From Selenomonas sp. AB3002 (GTDB taxonomy: Bacteria; Bacillota; Negativicutes; Selenomonadales; Selenomonadaceae), in contig NZ_JNIO01000008.1 of assembly GCF_000702545.1 (NCBI RefSeq), forward strand, positions 1,116,001-1,180,000: a DNA stretch of 64,000 nucleotides. Direction: 5' to 3'. The position numbers and the translations under genes are program-made. Below are positions 14,819 through 22,794 of the stretch, piece by piece (positions within the stretch are counted from its first letter, which is position 1; the number at the start of each line of letters is the position of its first letter). The notes beneath the pieces were generated by a model. The model saw only the letters and a program-made list of their open reading frames with translations. It had not been told where the DNA came from and searched no databases.

Positions 14819-15130
14819 GACGAACCTACGAGGACTGAACTTTAGAAAGGTTGAGCCGAGAAAAGAGCCTCGTTCTCTAGCGGAATGACGGAGACATCAT
14901 CTTTCGGCTCGTAAAAATGTCCAAAGTTGGCGCAGGGTATCTCGTCCAGCGGCAGAGCCGCCTATTTGAAATAAGCTAACGACCTCAAAAAGTATTCCCA
15001 AATAGCGAATAGCCTATGGGATAGAGGGCGTAGTGCTACGTCCATCTGTAGTAGCTATTGTGATGACCGCTTGCTTGGTTAGGGCTTGCCCTTACTCGGC
15101 TTGTTGAGAACAATCAGTGAGCAGTAAAGT
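14819..15130 (+). ncRNA. Unclassified structured RNA, about 310 nt
   Basis: No convincing reading frame exists here on either strand, while stems are frequent: AACCT (14823-14827) with AGGTT (14848-14852); GAGCCGA (14853-14859) with TCGGCTC (14904-14910), enclosing further pairing; GCGGC-AGA-GCCGC (14949-14961); and a 7-8 bp hairpin GGGCGTAG / CTACGTCC (15026-15043). A TATAAT promoter lies just before it. I compared it from memory with tmRNA, RNase P, 6S, group I and II introns, IscB/TnpB guide RNAs and T-boxes and recognised none. The 3' end is not marked by a clear terminator, so the end is approximate. Confidence 0.5.
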
Positions 15131-15394
15131 TTATTAAAAATTTTAACATTATTTGTTAGGTTTGGTTATAAACATAGCATAGCCCAAAGCATGGGACTGG
15201 GAACCCTTTGGTGCGACATTGCCCTCTATGTTGCCACCGTTGCGATTTCCTGGAATCTTTTTTTGAATGCCAAGCGGCTGCTCTGGACAAATATCAAAAA
15301 ACTTGTAAGCTGCTTTGTAATACTTTCTCCACCGGTGCGTATGTATAGACAGAAAACAACAAACAAAGTCAACCACCGAAGGGAGTAGATGAAA

Positions 15395-15757
15395 ATGAAG
15401 AACGCAATGAACAACAAGAAGCTGAATGATTTTGAACTGGACTTTGTATCCGGTGGGACTCTTACCGAAGTCAATCAGCTGGCAGATGCTTTCGCCAAGA
15501 AGGGCGGCATCTTCGGAGAAGTCGTAGCCGAGATCCACAGCGCTTTGAGCGACAAGAGCGGCGTGGCCGGACCGGTCAACATCCTGCTGCGGGAAGCTGT
15601 AGGCAAAGGCTTGAGCCAGCTTGGCATCTCCCATGACCTGAGCGTCGGCGTACTTGGAACCGGCTTCATGTCTAAGGACAACAAGTATTCTTACAATGGC
15701 AAGAGCATCTCACATGCAGATGTCCTCAAGATGATTGACGCTGCAAAAGTTGCCTAA
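15395..15757 (+). CDS. Double-glycine-leader peptide (bacteriocin-like precursor)
   Basis: 120 aa from ATG 15395 (GGGAG 9 nt upstream; an ATG at 15389 is too close to it). The leader KKLNDFELDFVSGG is a classical double-glycine signal cut by peptidase-containing ABC exporters (C39). The following 100 or so residues are alanine/glycine-rich and amphipathic, and the length is large for a class II bacteriocin, so a RiPP-like or secreted effector peptide is possible. No C39 transporter, immunity protein or modification enzyme is nearby; export would rely on a distant locus. It ends before a strong terminator. A preceding 230 bp without genes may hold its promoter. Confidence 0.7.
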   Translation: MKNAMNNKKLNDFELDFVSGGTLTEVNQLADAFAKKGGIFGEVVAEIHSALSDKSGVAGPVNILLREAVGKGLSQLGISHDLSVGVLGTGFMSKDNKYSYNGKSISHADVLKMIDAAKVA

Positions 15758-15814
15758 GAAGAAGGCTACAAGGTAAACTCCCAGCGCGCTATCCGCAAAA
15801 GACTTTCACACACC

Positions 15815-15849
15815 AAAAAGCGGCCGCATGAGCAGTACGGCCGCTTTTT
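15815..15849. terminator. Strong bidirectional terminator
   Basis: Perfect 12-bp stem AAAAAGCGGCCG / CGGCCGCTTTTT with an 11-nt loop. It ends the double-glycine peptide gene on the plus strand and the putative Fur-controlled small RNA on the minus strand. Confidence 0.9.
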
Positions 15850-15888
15850 GGCTGTGTATTGTATTTAGGAGAGCTTAACGAAAGCCTG
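15815..15888 (-). ncRNA. Putative Fur-regulated small RNA, about 75 nt
   Basis: A minus-strand promoter (TTGAAA-N17-TATATT, 15894-15922) fires towards the strong terminator at 15815-15849 with no reading frame between. The transcript would start near 15888, carry a single-stranded stretch containing AGCTCTCCTAAAT, able to pair with Shine-Dalgarno sequences, and end in the GC-rich hairpin and U-run. The Fur-like boxes over the promoter would make it iron-repressed, as for RyhB or FsrA. Inference from layout; no homologue recognised. Confidence 0.5.
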
Positions 15889-15893
15889 TACAT

Positions 15894-15945
15894 AATATAG
15901 CACAGATGATAATTATTTTCAATACATAAATGAAAAATATTTTCA
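15894..15945 (-). promoter_or_regulatory. Promoter with two Fur-like boxes
   Basis: -10 TATATT (complement of 15894-15899) and -35 TTGAAA (15917-15922). TGATAATTATTTTCA (15907-15921) overlaps the -35 and spacer, and TGAAAAATATTTTCA (15931-15945) lies just upstream; both fit the 7-1-7 Fur box TGAWAAT-N-ATTWTCA with one or two mismatches. Confidence 0.6.
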
Positions 15946-16100
15946 ATTACAGCAAGACCCCCCAAGGCCAATACACCTAGCCCTGGGGGTTCCTTCACGT
16001 ATCTAACGCTCTCCTGCGATTATTCTACCACGTCCAAGCGTATTTGTCCAAATATTTCTCCGAATGCGTCCACCCAGAAAAGATTCTCTTAGGCTACAAA

Positions 16101-16376
16101 TCACTCTGCCTTGACCCAGTAATTCACCCGGACCGTATCCCCGGCCTGCACATCTCTGTCCATCAGCCATTCATTGAGCTGGACGATGCCGGACTTGAAC
16201 TCCCTGAATTCCCTGGGGCCGTAGGTGTTCCTGGCCATATATTCAACAGCGATAGAATCCAGGCTGTCCCCCTCCCGGACACTATATTCAGCCTCCACCA
16301 GCTTGTAAGAAGACGCCATGCAGGTGGAAGAAATCATGATCATCATCGCAGTCAGCAGTAAAAATACCCTTTTCAT
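16101..16376 (-). CDS. Small secreted LysM-domain protein (91 aa)
   Basis: Start ATG 16374-16376, with GGAGGG 8 nt before it. The signal peptide is MKRVFLLLTAMMIMISSTCM, followed by a LysM-like domain: EYSVREGDSLDSIAVEYMAR, then IVQLNEWLMDRDVQAGDTVRV. LysM domains bind peptidoglycan. The size and layout (signal plus one LysM) recall YneA-type small division inhibitors or cell-wall-attached factors, but no SOS box was identified upstream. It is transcribed alone. It may equally be a general cell-surface protein. Confidence 0.78.
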   Translation of the reverse strand: MKRVFLLLTAMMIMISSTCMASSYKLVEAEYSVREGDSLDSIAVEYMARNTYGPREFREFKSGIVQLNEWLMDRDVQAGDTVRVNYWVKAE

Positions 16377-16495
16377 CGTCATCAGCCCTCCGTTCTCTCT
16401 ATGCCTATATATACGTTTGAGGACTGGATCTATTACGACTATCACCCAAAATTATTCTTACGTGCAACAGCCCCATTTTAATCTTGCAAAATTCA

Positions 16496-16600
16496 TTAGA
16501 GAATTATCCCACAGCAACGCCCCCTGCCGTTTTCATATTGAGTCCCAGCCGCTGCCACACCGGCCATTTTCACGAACTTGCGTCTGGTGATCTTTTCCAT
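16496..16600 (-). pseudogene. Stub of a twin-arginine exported protein
   Basis: 34 codons begin MEKITRRKFVKMAGVAAAG, an obvious Tat signal, then run into unrelated sequence and stop. The ATG has AAAGGAGCC upstream and the gene still carries its MerR-type promoter at 16644-16674, so a formerly regulated exported redox protein has lost its body. Confidence 0.7.
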
Positions 16601-16643
16601 GACAGGCTCCTTTCCTATGCTGGATATCGCATACTCTGCTTTA

Positions 16644-16674
16644 ACTCTATCACTTTGAGTCGGCTCCAAGTCAA
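16644..16674 (-). promoter_or_regulatory. MerR-type promoter/operator before the Tat stub
   Basis: -35 TTGACT (16669-16674), -10 TAGAGT (16644-16649), 19-bp spacing, dyad ACTT-N-GAG-N4-CTC-N-AAGT on the minus strand. Confidence 0.78.
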
Positions 16675-16721
16675 GCTTTTTGCCGAAATTTTATATTGCT
16701 ATTATTGCCCAAAACATTTGC

Positions 16722-16749
16722 TTGACAGTACAAGGGCTAATCGTATATC
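16722..16749 (+). promoter_or_regulatory. Promoter of the PBECR4 transcript
   Basis: Consensus TTGACA (16722-16727), 16-bp spacer, TATATC (16744-16749). It directs a leader of about 190 nt before the ATG at 16944. Confidence 0.6.
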
Positions 16750-16755
16750 CTTAAA

Positions 16756-16939
16756 GCAAGAGAATATATGGCTGTTACGAGTGGCTGCAGCCATCCCTTC
16801 CGTTTGGGGACAATAAAGATACAGCGGAGTTGACCGTCGGCGAGGGTAGGGAAACTCGCCGCTGCTCGCAAGCAGGGAAGAATTGTCCTGTGCCCGCAAG
16901 GTGCTCGGCATTCCTCCCTGCTTTTATTTAGGGGACAAC
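16756..16939 (+). promoter_or_regulatory. Switch-like RNA leader with intrinsic terminator before a toxin-like gene
   Basis: The leader has stems GGCGAG/CTCGCC (16839-16860), CTGCT/AGCAG (16862-16875), and a terminator GCAGGGA (16872-16878) / TCCCTGC (16915-16921) followed by TTTTATTTA. The middle hairpin and the terminator share AGCAG, so they exclude each other. ATTGTCC (16882-16888) can pair with GGACAAT at 16808-16814, or through its TTGTCC part with GGACAA in the ribosome-binding segment (16933-16938). Because GGGGACAA occurs at both places, the two pairings also exclude each other. No known riboswitch or T-box core was recognised. Confidence 0.6.
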
Positions 16940-16943
16940 TTGC

Positions 16944-17384
16944 ATGACAGATTTACAAGATTTACAGCAATATTACGAAAAGACCTTGTGTGACAGGGTA
17001 TTTCGGTATAGCCTGACCAATGGCACAGTACTAGATGTCATCTTCTACCGTGAAGCCTTTTGCCACCTGCTCGGCATACAACACATAACTAAGAACCGCC
17101 GATTCATTGGCAAAAGCGGCTATGACCGCATCCAGTCCGGCAAAATGACTGTGAGCACGTTAAAAAGCATAAACCGTGCTGGTTTTGGCAAAGTCAAGCA
17201 TCGCATGGAGTATTTCTCACTGATAGGACATCTGATGGAGCATGGCGATTTGTTCCGCTTCTACCCTGAAAGGACTGGAAGGACACGCATTCAGGCCACC
17301 TTCCTTATCCATCATGAACAACAAAAGCTATACCTGCACCTGTTCCTGGAATGTCGCTGTGATAGAAAACGGAGTCTGCCATAA
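16944..17384 (+). CDS. PBECR4-like nuclease-toxin domain protein
   Basis: 146 aa. The pattern FRYSLTNGTVLDVIFYREAF, CHLLGIQHIT, a basic segment (KNRRFIGKSGYDRIQSGKMT), then RIQATFLIHHEQQKLYLHLF matches my recollection of PBECR4 proteins (phage-Barnase-EndoU-colicin/RelE-like nucleases), thought to cut RNA and found in mobile elements. Ribosome binding AGGGGA is 8 nt before ATG. The end (LECRCDRKRSLP) looks atypical and a frameshift near 17355 is possible. The gene is single, convergent with the helicase/PC4 pair, and controlled by an unusual terminator-bearing leader. No protein antitoxin gene adjoins it. Confidence 0.65.
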   Translation: MTDLQDLQQYYEKTLCDRVFRYSLTNGTVLDVIFYREAFCHLLGIQHITKNRRFIGKSGYDRIQSGKMTVSTLKSINRAGFGKVKHRMEYFSLIGHLMEHGDLFRFYPERTGRTRIQATFLIHHEQQKLYLHLFLECRCDRKRSLP

Positions 17385-17464
17385 TTTAAGAGGACTGTTG
17401 CTAACCACCGCAACAATCCTTTTAATTATATTCCGTCATTAATTATAGTCAGTGGCGGCTCTTT

Positions 17465-17713
17465 TTATTCTTCATCCAACAAATGAATTTCTCTATCGAT
17501 AAGCTCTTTTAATTTCCTTAATTCTTCTTCTGATAAAGTTATCCCCTTGCCCATTTTCTCATGATTAGGCCCCCAAGTACGAATATCGTACTTAGGATCT
17601 CTTCCATTCCATATCACTCGATTAAATTCAAAGCGCCAACCTTTTGTTCCTTCCGAAATGATCCCTAATTCATTTGCTATTTCAAATTTCAATTCACTTT
17701 TCTCTTTTGGCAT
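17465..17713 (-). CDS. YdbC/PC4-like ssDNA-binding protein
   Basis: 82 aa. KFEIANELGIIS, GWRFEFNRVIWNGRDPKYDI, RTWGPNHEKMGKGITLSEEE and the final Leu-rich helix are the YdbC family, whose fold is that of the eukaryotic coactivator PC4 and binds single-stranded DNA as a dimer. Its start lies 2 nt after the stop of the giant helicase-nuclease gene, so the two are certainly co-transcribed. The pairing suggests it loads on DNA unwound by the helicase. Length is normal. Confidence 0.85.
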   Translation of the reverse strand: MPKEKSELKFEIANELGIISEGTKGWRFEFNRVIWNGRDPKYDIRTWGPNHEKMGKGITLSEEELRKLKELIDREIHLLDEE

Positions 17714-17715
17714 AA

Positions 17716-20700
17716 TTATTTGCTCCTTATACTAAAAAATGATTTATTATCCGTCTGTATCATGCCACGTTTGTTCCATGTCATAGTGTAATTTTCGCCT
17801 AAAATATTTGCTAAATCAGTAGCAGCATCTTTTGTTGCTATGACCCACAGCACATTCATATCTTGGCTCTTATCAATTACTTGATACTGGTACTTTATCA
17901 GTAACTCAACTGCTTCTTGCAAGCATACAGGATACTGTTCCATTACATCTGAAAACAAACTGGTCTGCACAGATAATTCACTATTTTTTTCTGCAACACT
18001 TCTGACAGGAACCATACTTTGATTATCATAGGTTATTTGGGGCGTTGATTCATCAAATTTATCTATTGATACATCATTTAGACCAACCTCCTCTACAATC
18101 GATTTATCTTCTTTACATACAGCATCATCTTCTACAGTAGAGGATTCTTTATCCATACTAGTAGCAATATTATCTTCTTCCTCTTCTAATTCCAGATGTA
18201 AGAAAAGCTCAGCTCTATGCTTTACACGTTCAAGTAGCTCTGCCCCATTTTCCGTATAAGCGGATAATTCTTCAGTTGATTCAGGCTGTATGCCTAAAGA
18301 ATCCAGTTCTCCCACAACACGTTCTATCGTCTTATCCGGCTGTCTGAAGTATTCACTTCCACGGATGCGGATAAATGTCCAGCCAATACGTTCCAAGATA
18401 GTCTGACGTTCCATATCATTGCGAACTTGAGCCGGAGAGCTATGATATCTGTCTCCATCACATTCAATGGCAACCTTTTTATCTCCATAGACAGCAACCA
18501 TATCGATCCGATAGGCACCGACTTCCCATTGCTGTACAATATGATATCCGCGAGTCTTCAAAGCCATTACAACCTGGATTTCAAACTCAGAATCCGCTAG
18601 CGAAGTTACGGTGTCCTTCCGAACCACAAAATTATGGGGATCCAGTGCGTACTCAATCAACCCCTTACGAATATCTCCAGCTTGAAGATCCACATTATGG
18701 TCTAGCGAATTGATCACCCAAAGCTGATCTCTGGCACGACTTGCAGCTACATTATAGCGTTTACGGATGGAATCTTGAACGCCAAAATTCCGGAGAGATA
18801 ATGGTTCCGCAGGAACCTCCGGACTATCTACCATGCTTAAGAAGATAACATCGCGTTCATCGCCCTGGAAATTAGAAGAGTCCCCACATAGAATACGTCT
18901 TTCTTCTCTTTTCCTGGCATCAATATCTTCATCCTGATTGATGAGTTTTTCGATTAACCTAGCTTGATCTGTACCTAAAAGGGAAATGACACCAAAGCTC
19001 TTTCCCTCATACTCCGGCTGCTCCATACAAGCCTTCATCAATGCAACGATAGCATTAGCCTCTGCTTCATTGATTTTGCCTTTTCCACTACGCATACCAT
19101 CTGCCACACGATAGTTCACTACAGCAGGCAATAACTTGCTGCTGCTGGCTGATCTCAATGGTAGTATTTTCCCATTATACGAAAGCCAGTTACTGTAACC
19201 AATGATTTCCGGTACACAGCGGAAGTGTTCCTTCAGCATCAGTGGATGATACGTTGTCATGGCAATATCATAAATTGAAGTCTGAGCATCATACATCATA
19301 GCGTTTGGAATATCCTGAGAAAGATACATCTGTCGCAGATTTACCATCTTGTCAACATCAATACCTACTGCCATCGGACTAACCTGTTTATCATCGCCAA
19401 CAATGATAAGTTTCTTGCCCATATAGAGTATTGCCAACGATGAGATATCTGACTGGCTAGCCTCATCTACGATAACGACATCAAAAATATTCTTGGCTGG
19501 ATTCAGGTTCTCCATAGCCTTGTGGATAGGCATAATCCAAGCAGGAACGGCATTTTGGCATTTACTCATCAACTGCCTTGCCTTAGCTTTCAGTGCAGGA
19601 GCTCTTTTACCAGTTCCTTTACCGATTTTCTTAACCAAAACACGCCATCCTTGCAATGCCTGCTTCAAGTCTAAATCCTTTTCTGTCTTCAAAAGCAGTC
19701 GATACCATCCAGACTTCTCAGCATATTCGGCTGTAATCTTCCGATAAGCCTTACTCATTCTCCTACTCTCCGCCTGATATTCACTGAGCGGAGTCGAAGT
19801 AAGCTCTTCAATGAGCATAGATAACTGACGCCATTTCCAAGCGTCCATGATATCACTACGCACCAAAGATTCACCATGAATACCTTCACGTTTATTGATA
19901 GCCTCAGCCCAGTCCGGAGCATAAGGACGCAACCTTTTCAGATAATCGTTGCGTTTAAACAATACATTATACTTATCATAGACTGTAACCAATTGTCCTA
20001 AAGAAGATCCGTAGCGTTCAATATCCCTAGTAGTTATGGCATGGTATATATTCTGTAGGATATCGCTATTCACACGGTTTTCCTTCGTCACAATCTGCGA
20101 CATCTGTTCCAATTTATTTTTATATACCGACAAGGAACAAACATCCATACACACATCACAGCATAATGGAATGGATTCATAGATAGCTGTCAATCGTTTA
20201 GTTAATGCAGTCTGTTCTGAATCGAATTCTGAGATTCCGCACACATCATCTTCAGGGAAACCGACTTCTTTCAGTAATTTACTGAAAACAGTATAATCCG
20301 TAATAGTCCAATTCAGATATCTTCTGATTAAATTCGTATACTGAATGGCAACTCGTTCCGGCTGTGGCCCCAACATTTGAAACTCCGAAACCCCATACGG
20401 TACCAGAAGTTCTTTCCAAAAATTGTTACACGTATTTCGTGCAGCACGAAGTTCGATTGTCAGGATTGCCAGTTCGCAGTCTTCACTAGATGACGGAACC
20501 TTACCAGACACTCTTACTGACTTCAATGCCTTATCACAAGTCTTATGAAAAATAGAAAACATAAATGGCAGCTTGCCATTCTCGACAAAAAATCCTTTAG
20601 CTTCCTTTAGTGGTTCTAATAAGTCATCTGCAAATATGCCTTCAGCAAAAACAACCTCCTTACCTAAACCTTTACCTGCTAATCTGGCACTTAAGTCATT

Positions 20701-22794
20701 GGTCACATCAATTTGCTGGATAAGACTTTCCCAACGAGTCTTAAAACCTCCACCTGCTTTGCCATCAACAACGACCGCCTGCTGCCAAGGCATTATTTCT
20801 CCATACTGCTTGCAGTAATCTTTCAGTGCCTTAAGAGCGCCCTTAATTGGATAAGCAATAGAAAAGTTCCGGCCAAACATCTGAAACTGAATGTATTGTT
20901 GTTCTACTGATGCTTTAGCATACAGCTTTCCACTTTTATTGATAGATTCCAGATGAGCTTCCACACTTGCTAAGTTATGACATAGCTCTTCAAACTCTGT
21001 TATCGTCAATAATTCACTCGGCGAAGGCAAATCATAGCTCAACTCTGCAGCATCCGTATCTGTTATAATCTCGTTACTGCGATATAAATCAACCAGCTCA
21101 TCAAAAGTCAACGGAAGGGCAGAATCTGCCTTAACGACGCCAGGAATATAATCCAGCTTCTCTTGATTCATGGCCACATATTTCGCAGCTTCAGTTGGAG
21201 TAAGACTTTCTCCTTGATATGTAATGGCCGCGCATTCTTTTTGAATGCTCATGAAAATGTTTTTTCTGACTTTTGCCAGTCCAGAGATGATACTTTTACG
21301 TTCCTCACCAATGGTCTCCATTTCTTTTTTGAGACTGTTTGAGGAATGCTGAGACATGAAGCTTGTAATACCTTCAACAGATGTCTCCATGTCTTTATTT
21401 GAATCATCTAGTAAAGAGACACAAAGATTCTGCAGACCTGACGCTATTTTATCTTTAAGCACATCCAGTGCCTTTGTTGTATGGCTGGTAACAAGCACAC
21501 TCTTCCCCTGAGCTATGAAATGTCCCAGCAGATTGGCGATAGTATGTGTCTTGCCTGTGCCAGGAGGTCCTTGAACTAAGACTGCATTATAGTTCTCTAT
21601 ACGTTGAGCAATTTCCATCTGCTCGCGATTAGCTTCTTTGCTAAGCAGTACATCGACACTTTCGCCTCCTACCATTGCCAGTTGATCTTCGATGGAGTAT
21701 TCCTTTTCTTCAGAAGGTGCATCCGCCTTGCCACCGCTAACAAGATCAATCAAAGTTTTCGGAATCTCTCCCCCTGATTCAATAGCCTCGATAATTTTCT
21801 CAATTGCCCTGACAGTTCCATCCTGCCTTTTTCGGATAATAAAGCAGGGTGCATTGTAGAGGAGAAAACGATTTTGCTGTTTCCAGTTATCCGGAACACC
21901 ATTATCCGAATAAAGACTGTTCGATGACAGCTGACGAATCAAAACCTTCAAAAATCCTGGCATATCATTACGATCCAATGGATGATAATCATTTTCTGCC
22001 AGTGTTTCCTGTAAAGAATTGAGTTCCTGCAGATTTACATCATTCAGTGCCTTCAGCACGTCTGTATAAAGCTCAGGCTCAATATCCGTATCCTTTATAA
22101 ATACGGTATTACTGTCTGCATCAAAACCGAATTTGACACGACGTGTCAAGATAGGATGACACACAGCTGGATTAAGTGCATCGCAAAAAATGCCATTTGC
22201 CAAAATCACTTCCTCAGATTCACCATCACGTTTCAAGGCATAGTATTCGCTATAAATCTTGTCAAAGATAGTACGATTTCCAGCAATACGTTCTTGATCT
22301 GCTACCCATGGATTACGAATTCCATCCCATTTTTTAGCATCTTGAGTCCTTTTGAAATCCTCATCAAAGGTAATAGTCTTTTCAATCTCTTCCCCAGTAT
22401 CAGGATCTATTTCCTTCACAACTTTTTCGTCAAAATATTCTATATTATTACGATAATCCTTCCAGCCATCATTCTTCAACCATTCCGTTAAGCTTTCAGG
22501 CGGCATTGGGCAAGATTTAAAATCTTCTTTATGAACTGCAAGCAGTATATTATCCTGCTCATCATCCATAACAACACTTTCTTCATCCATTCGATCTTGA
22601 TAAATCAGTTTGATATTATCCGGATCATCTGGCAAATCAGAGCACCATAGCTGCCAACGATAATCTTTGACATTCAAAATTGTTTTCTGCTTTAATTTAT
22701 TCAGTTCTTGGATATATTTGAATAACGATGTCACACGAGCAGAAATTTCCGTTTGTGTTACATCGTTTCTTTTTCCATTTTTACTATTCTGCAT
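17716..22794 (-). CDS. SF1 helicase with C-terminal Vsr-like nuclease domain (putative defence protein)
   Basis: 1692 aa. Residues 1-370 are a unique N-terminal region. The Walker A motif VQGPPGTGKTHTIANLLG is near residue 408 and VTSHTTKALDVLKDKI follows; a long helical insertion fills about 470-1080. VVDEASQSDISS (Walker B, near 1108), VGDDKQVSP and the helicase C-terminal motifs FQGDERDVIFLSMV and NVAASRARDQLWVI complete an SF1 AAA_11/AAA_12 helicase. At 1400-1490 a restriction-endonuclease-fold domain (YRIDMVAVYGDKKVAIECDG) of the MTES_1575/Vsr type appears, then an acidic linker and a small C-terminal domain. Such helicase-nuclease proteins are typical of phage-defence loci. Codon use is AT-richer than neighbours. 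The PC4-like gene follows 2 nt later. Confidence 0.85.
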   Translation of the reverse strand: MQNSKNGKRNDVTQTEISARVTSLFKYIQELNKLKQKTILNVKDYRWQLWCSDLPDDPDNIKLIYQDRMDEESVVMDDEQDNILLAVHKEDFKSCPMPPESLTEWLKNDGWKDYRNNIEYFDEKVVKEIDPDTGEEIEKTITFDEDFKRTQDAKKWDGIRNPWVADQERIAGNRTIFDKIYSEYYALKRDGESEEVILANGIFCDALNPAVCHPILTRRVKFGFDADSNTVFIKDTDIEPELYTDVLKALNDVNLQELNSLQETLAENDYHPLDRNDMPGFLKVLIRQLSSNSLYSDNGVPDNWKQQNRFLLYNAPCFIIRKRQDGTVRAIEKIIEAIESGGEIPKTLIDLVSGGKADAPSEEKEYSIEDQLAMVGGESVDVLLSKEANREQMEIAQRIENYNAVLVQGPPGTGKTHTIANLLGHFIAQGKSVLVTSHTTKALDVLKDKIASGLQNLCVSLLDDSNKDMETSVEGITSFMSQHSSNSLKKEMETIGEERKSIISGLAKVRKNIFMSIQKECAAITYQGESLTPTEAAKYVAMNQEKLDYIPGVVKADSALPLTFDELVDLYRSNEIITDTDAAELSYDLPSPSELLTITEFEELCHNLASVEAHLESINKSGKLYAKASVEQQYIQFQMFGRNFSIAYPIKGALKALKDYCKQYGEIMPWQQAVVVDGKAGGGFKTRWESLIQQIDVTNDLSARLAGKGLGKEVVFAEGIFADDLLEPLKEAKGFFVENGKLPFMFSIFHKTCDKALKSVRVSGKVPSSSEDCELAILTIELRAARNTCNNFWKELLVPYGVSEFQMLGPQPERVAIQYTNLIRRYLNWTITDYTVFSKLLKEVGFPEDDVCGISEFDSEQTALTKRLTAIYESIPLCCDVCMDVCSLSVYKNKLEQMSQIVTKENRVNSDILQNIYHAITTRDIERYGSSLGQLVTVYDKYNVLFKRNDYLKRLRPYAPDWAEAINKREGIHGESLVRSDIMDAWKWRQLSMLIEELTSTPLSEYQAESRRMSKAYRKITAEYAEKSGWYRLLLKTEKDLDLKQALQGWRVLVKKIGKGTGKRAPALKAKARQLMSKCQNAVPAWIMPIHKAMENLNPAKNIFDVVIVDEASQSDISSLAILYMGKKLIIVGDDKQVSPMAVGIDVDKMVNLRQMYLSQDIPNAMMYDAQTSIYDIAMTTYHPLMLKEHFRCVPEIIGYSNWLSYNGKILPLRSASSSKLLPAVVNYRVADGMRSGKGKINEAEANAIVALMKACMEQPEYEGKSFGVISLLGTDQARLIEKLINQDEDIDARKREERRILCGDSSNFQGDERDVIFLSMVDSPEVPAEPLSLRNFGVQDSIRKRYNVAASRARDQLWVINSLDHNVDLQAGDIRKGLIEYALDPHNFVVRKDTVTSLADSEFEIQVVMALKTRGYHIVQQWEVGAYRIDMVAVYGDKKVAIECDGDRYHSSPAQVRNDMERQTILERIGWTFIRIRGSEYFRQPDKTIERVVGELDSLGIQPESTEELSAYTENGAELLERVKHRAELFLHLELEEEEDNIATSMDKESSTVEDDAVCKEDKSIVEEVGLNDVSIDKFDESTPQITYDNQSMVPVRSVAEKNSELSVQTSLFSDVMEQYPVCLQEAVELLIKYQYQVIDKSQDMNVLWVIATKDAATDLANILGENYTMTWNKRGMIQTDNKSFFSIRSK

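Noticed and set aside
14784-15130. TnpB/IscB guide RNA or group II intron as the identity of the structured RNA
   Set aside because: No transposase, IscB/TnpB or reverse transcriptase gene is adjacent, and neither the conserved intron domain V nor known guide-RNA ends are visible.
15149-15634. 161-codon open frame on the minus strand
   Set aside because: Overlaps the double-glycine peptide gene and the RNA region. The part ending GYAMFITKPNK reads protein-like but I cannot link it to a family.
15957-15990. ACCCCCC/GGGGGT hairpin as a terminator of the LysM gene
   Set aside because: The stem is short and no T-run follows in the minus direction.
16756-16939. T-box leader before the PBECR4 gene
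   Set aside because: A GGGTAGG segment exists but the conserved antiterminator core (AGGGTGGNACCGCG) and specifier-loop features are absent.
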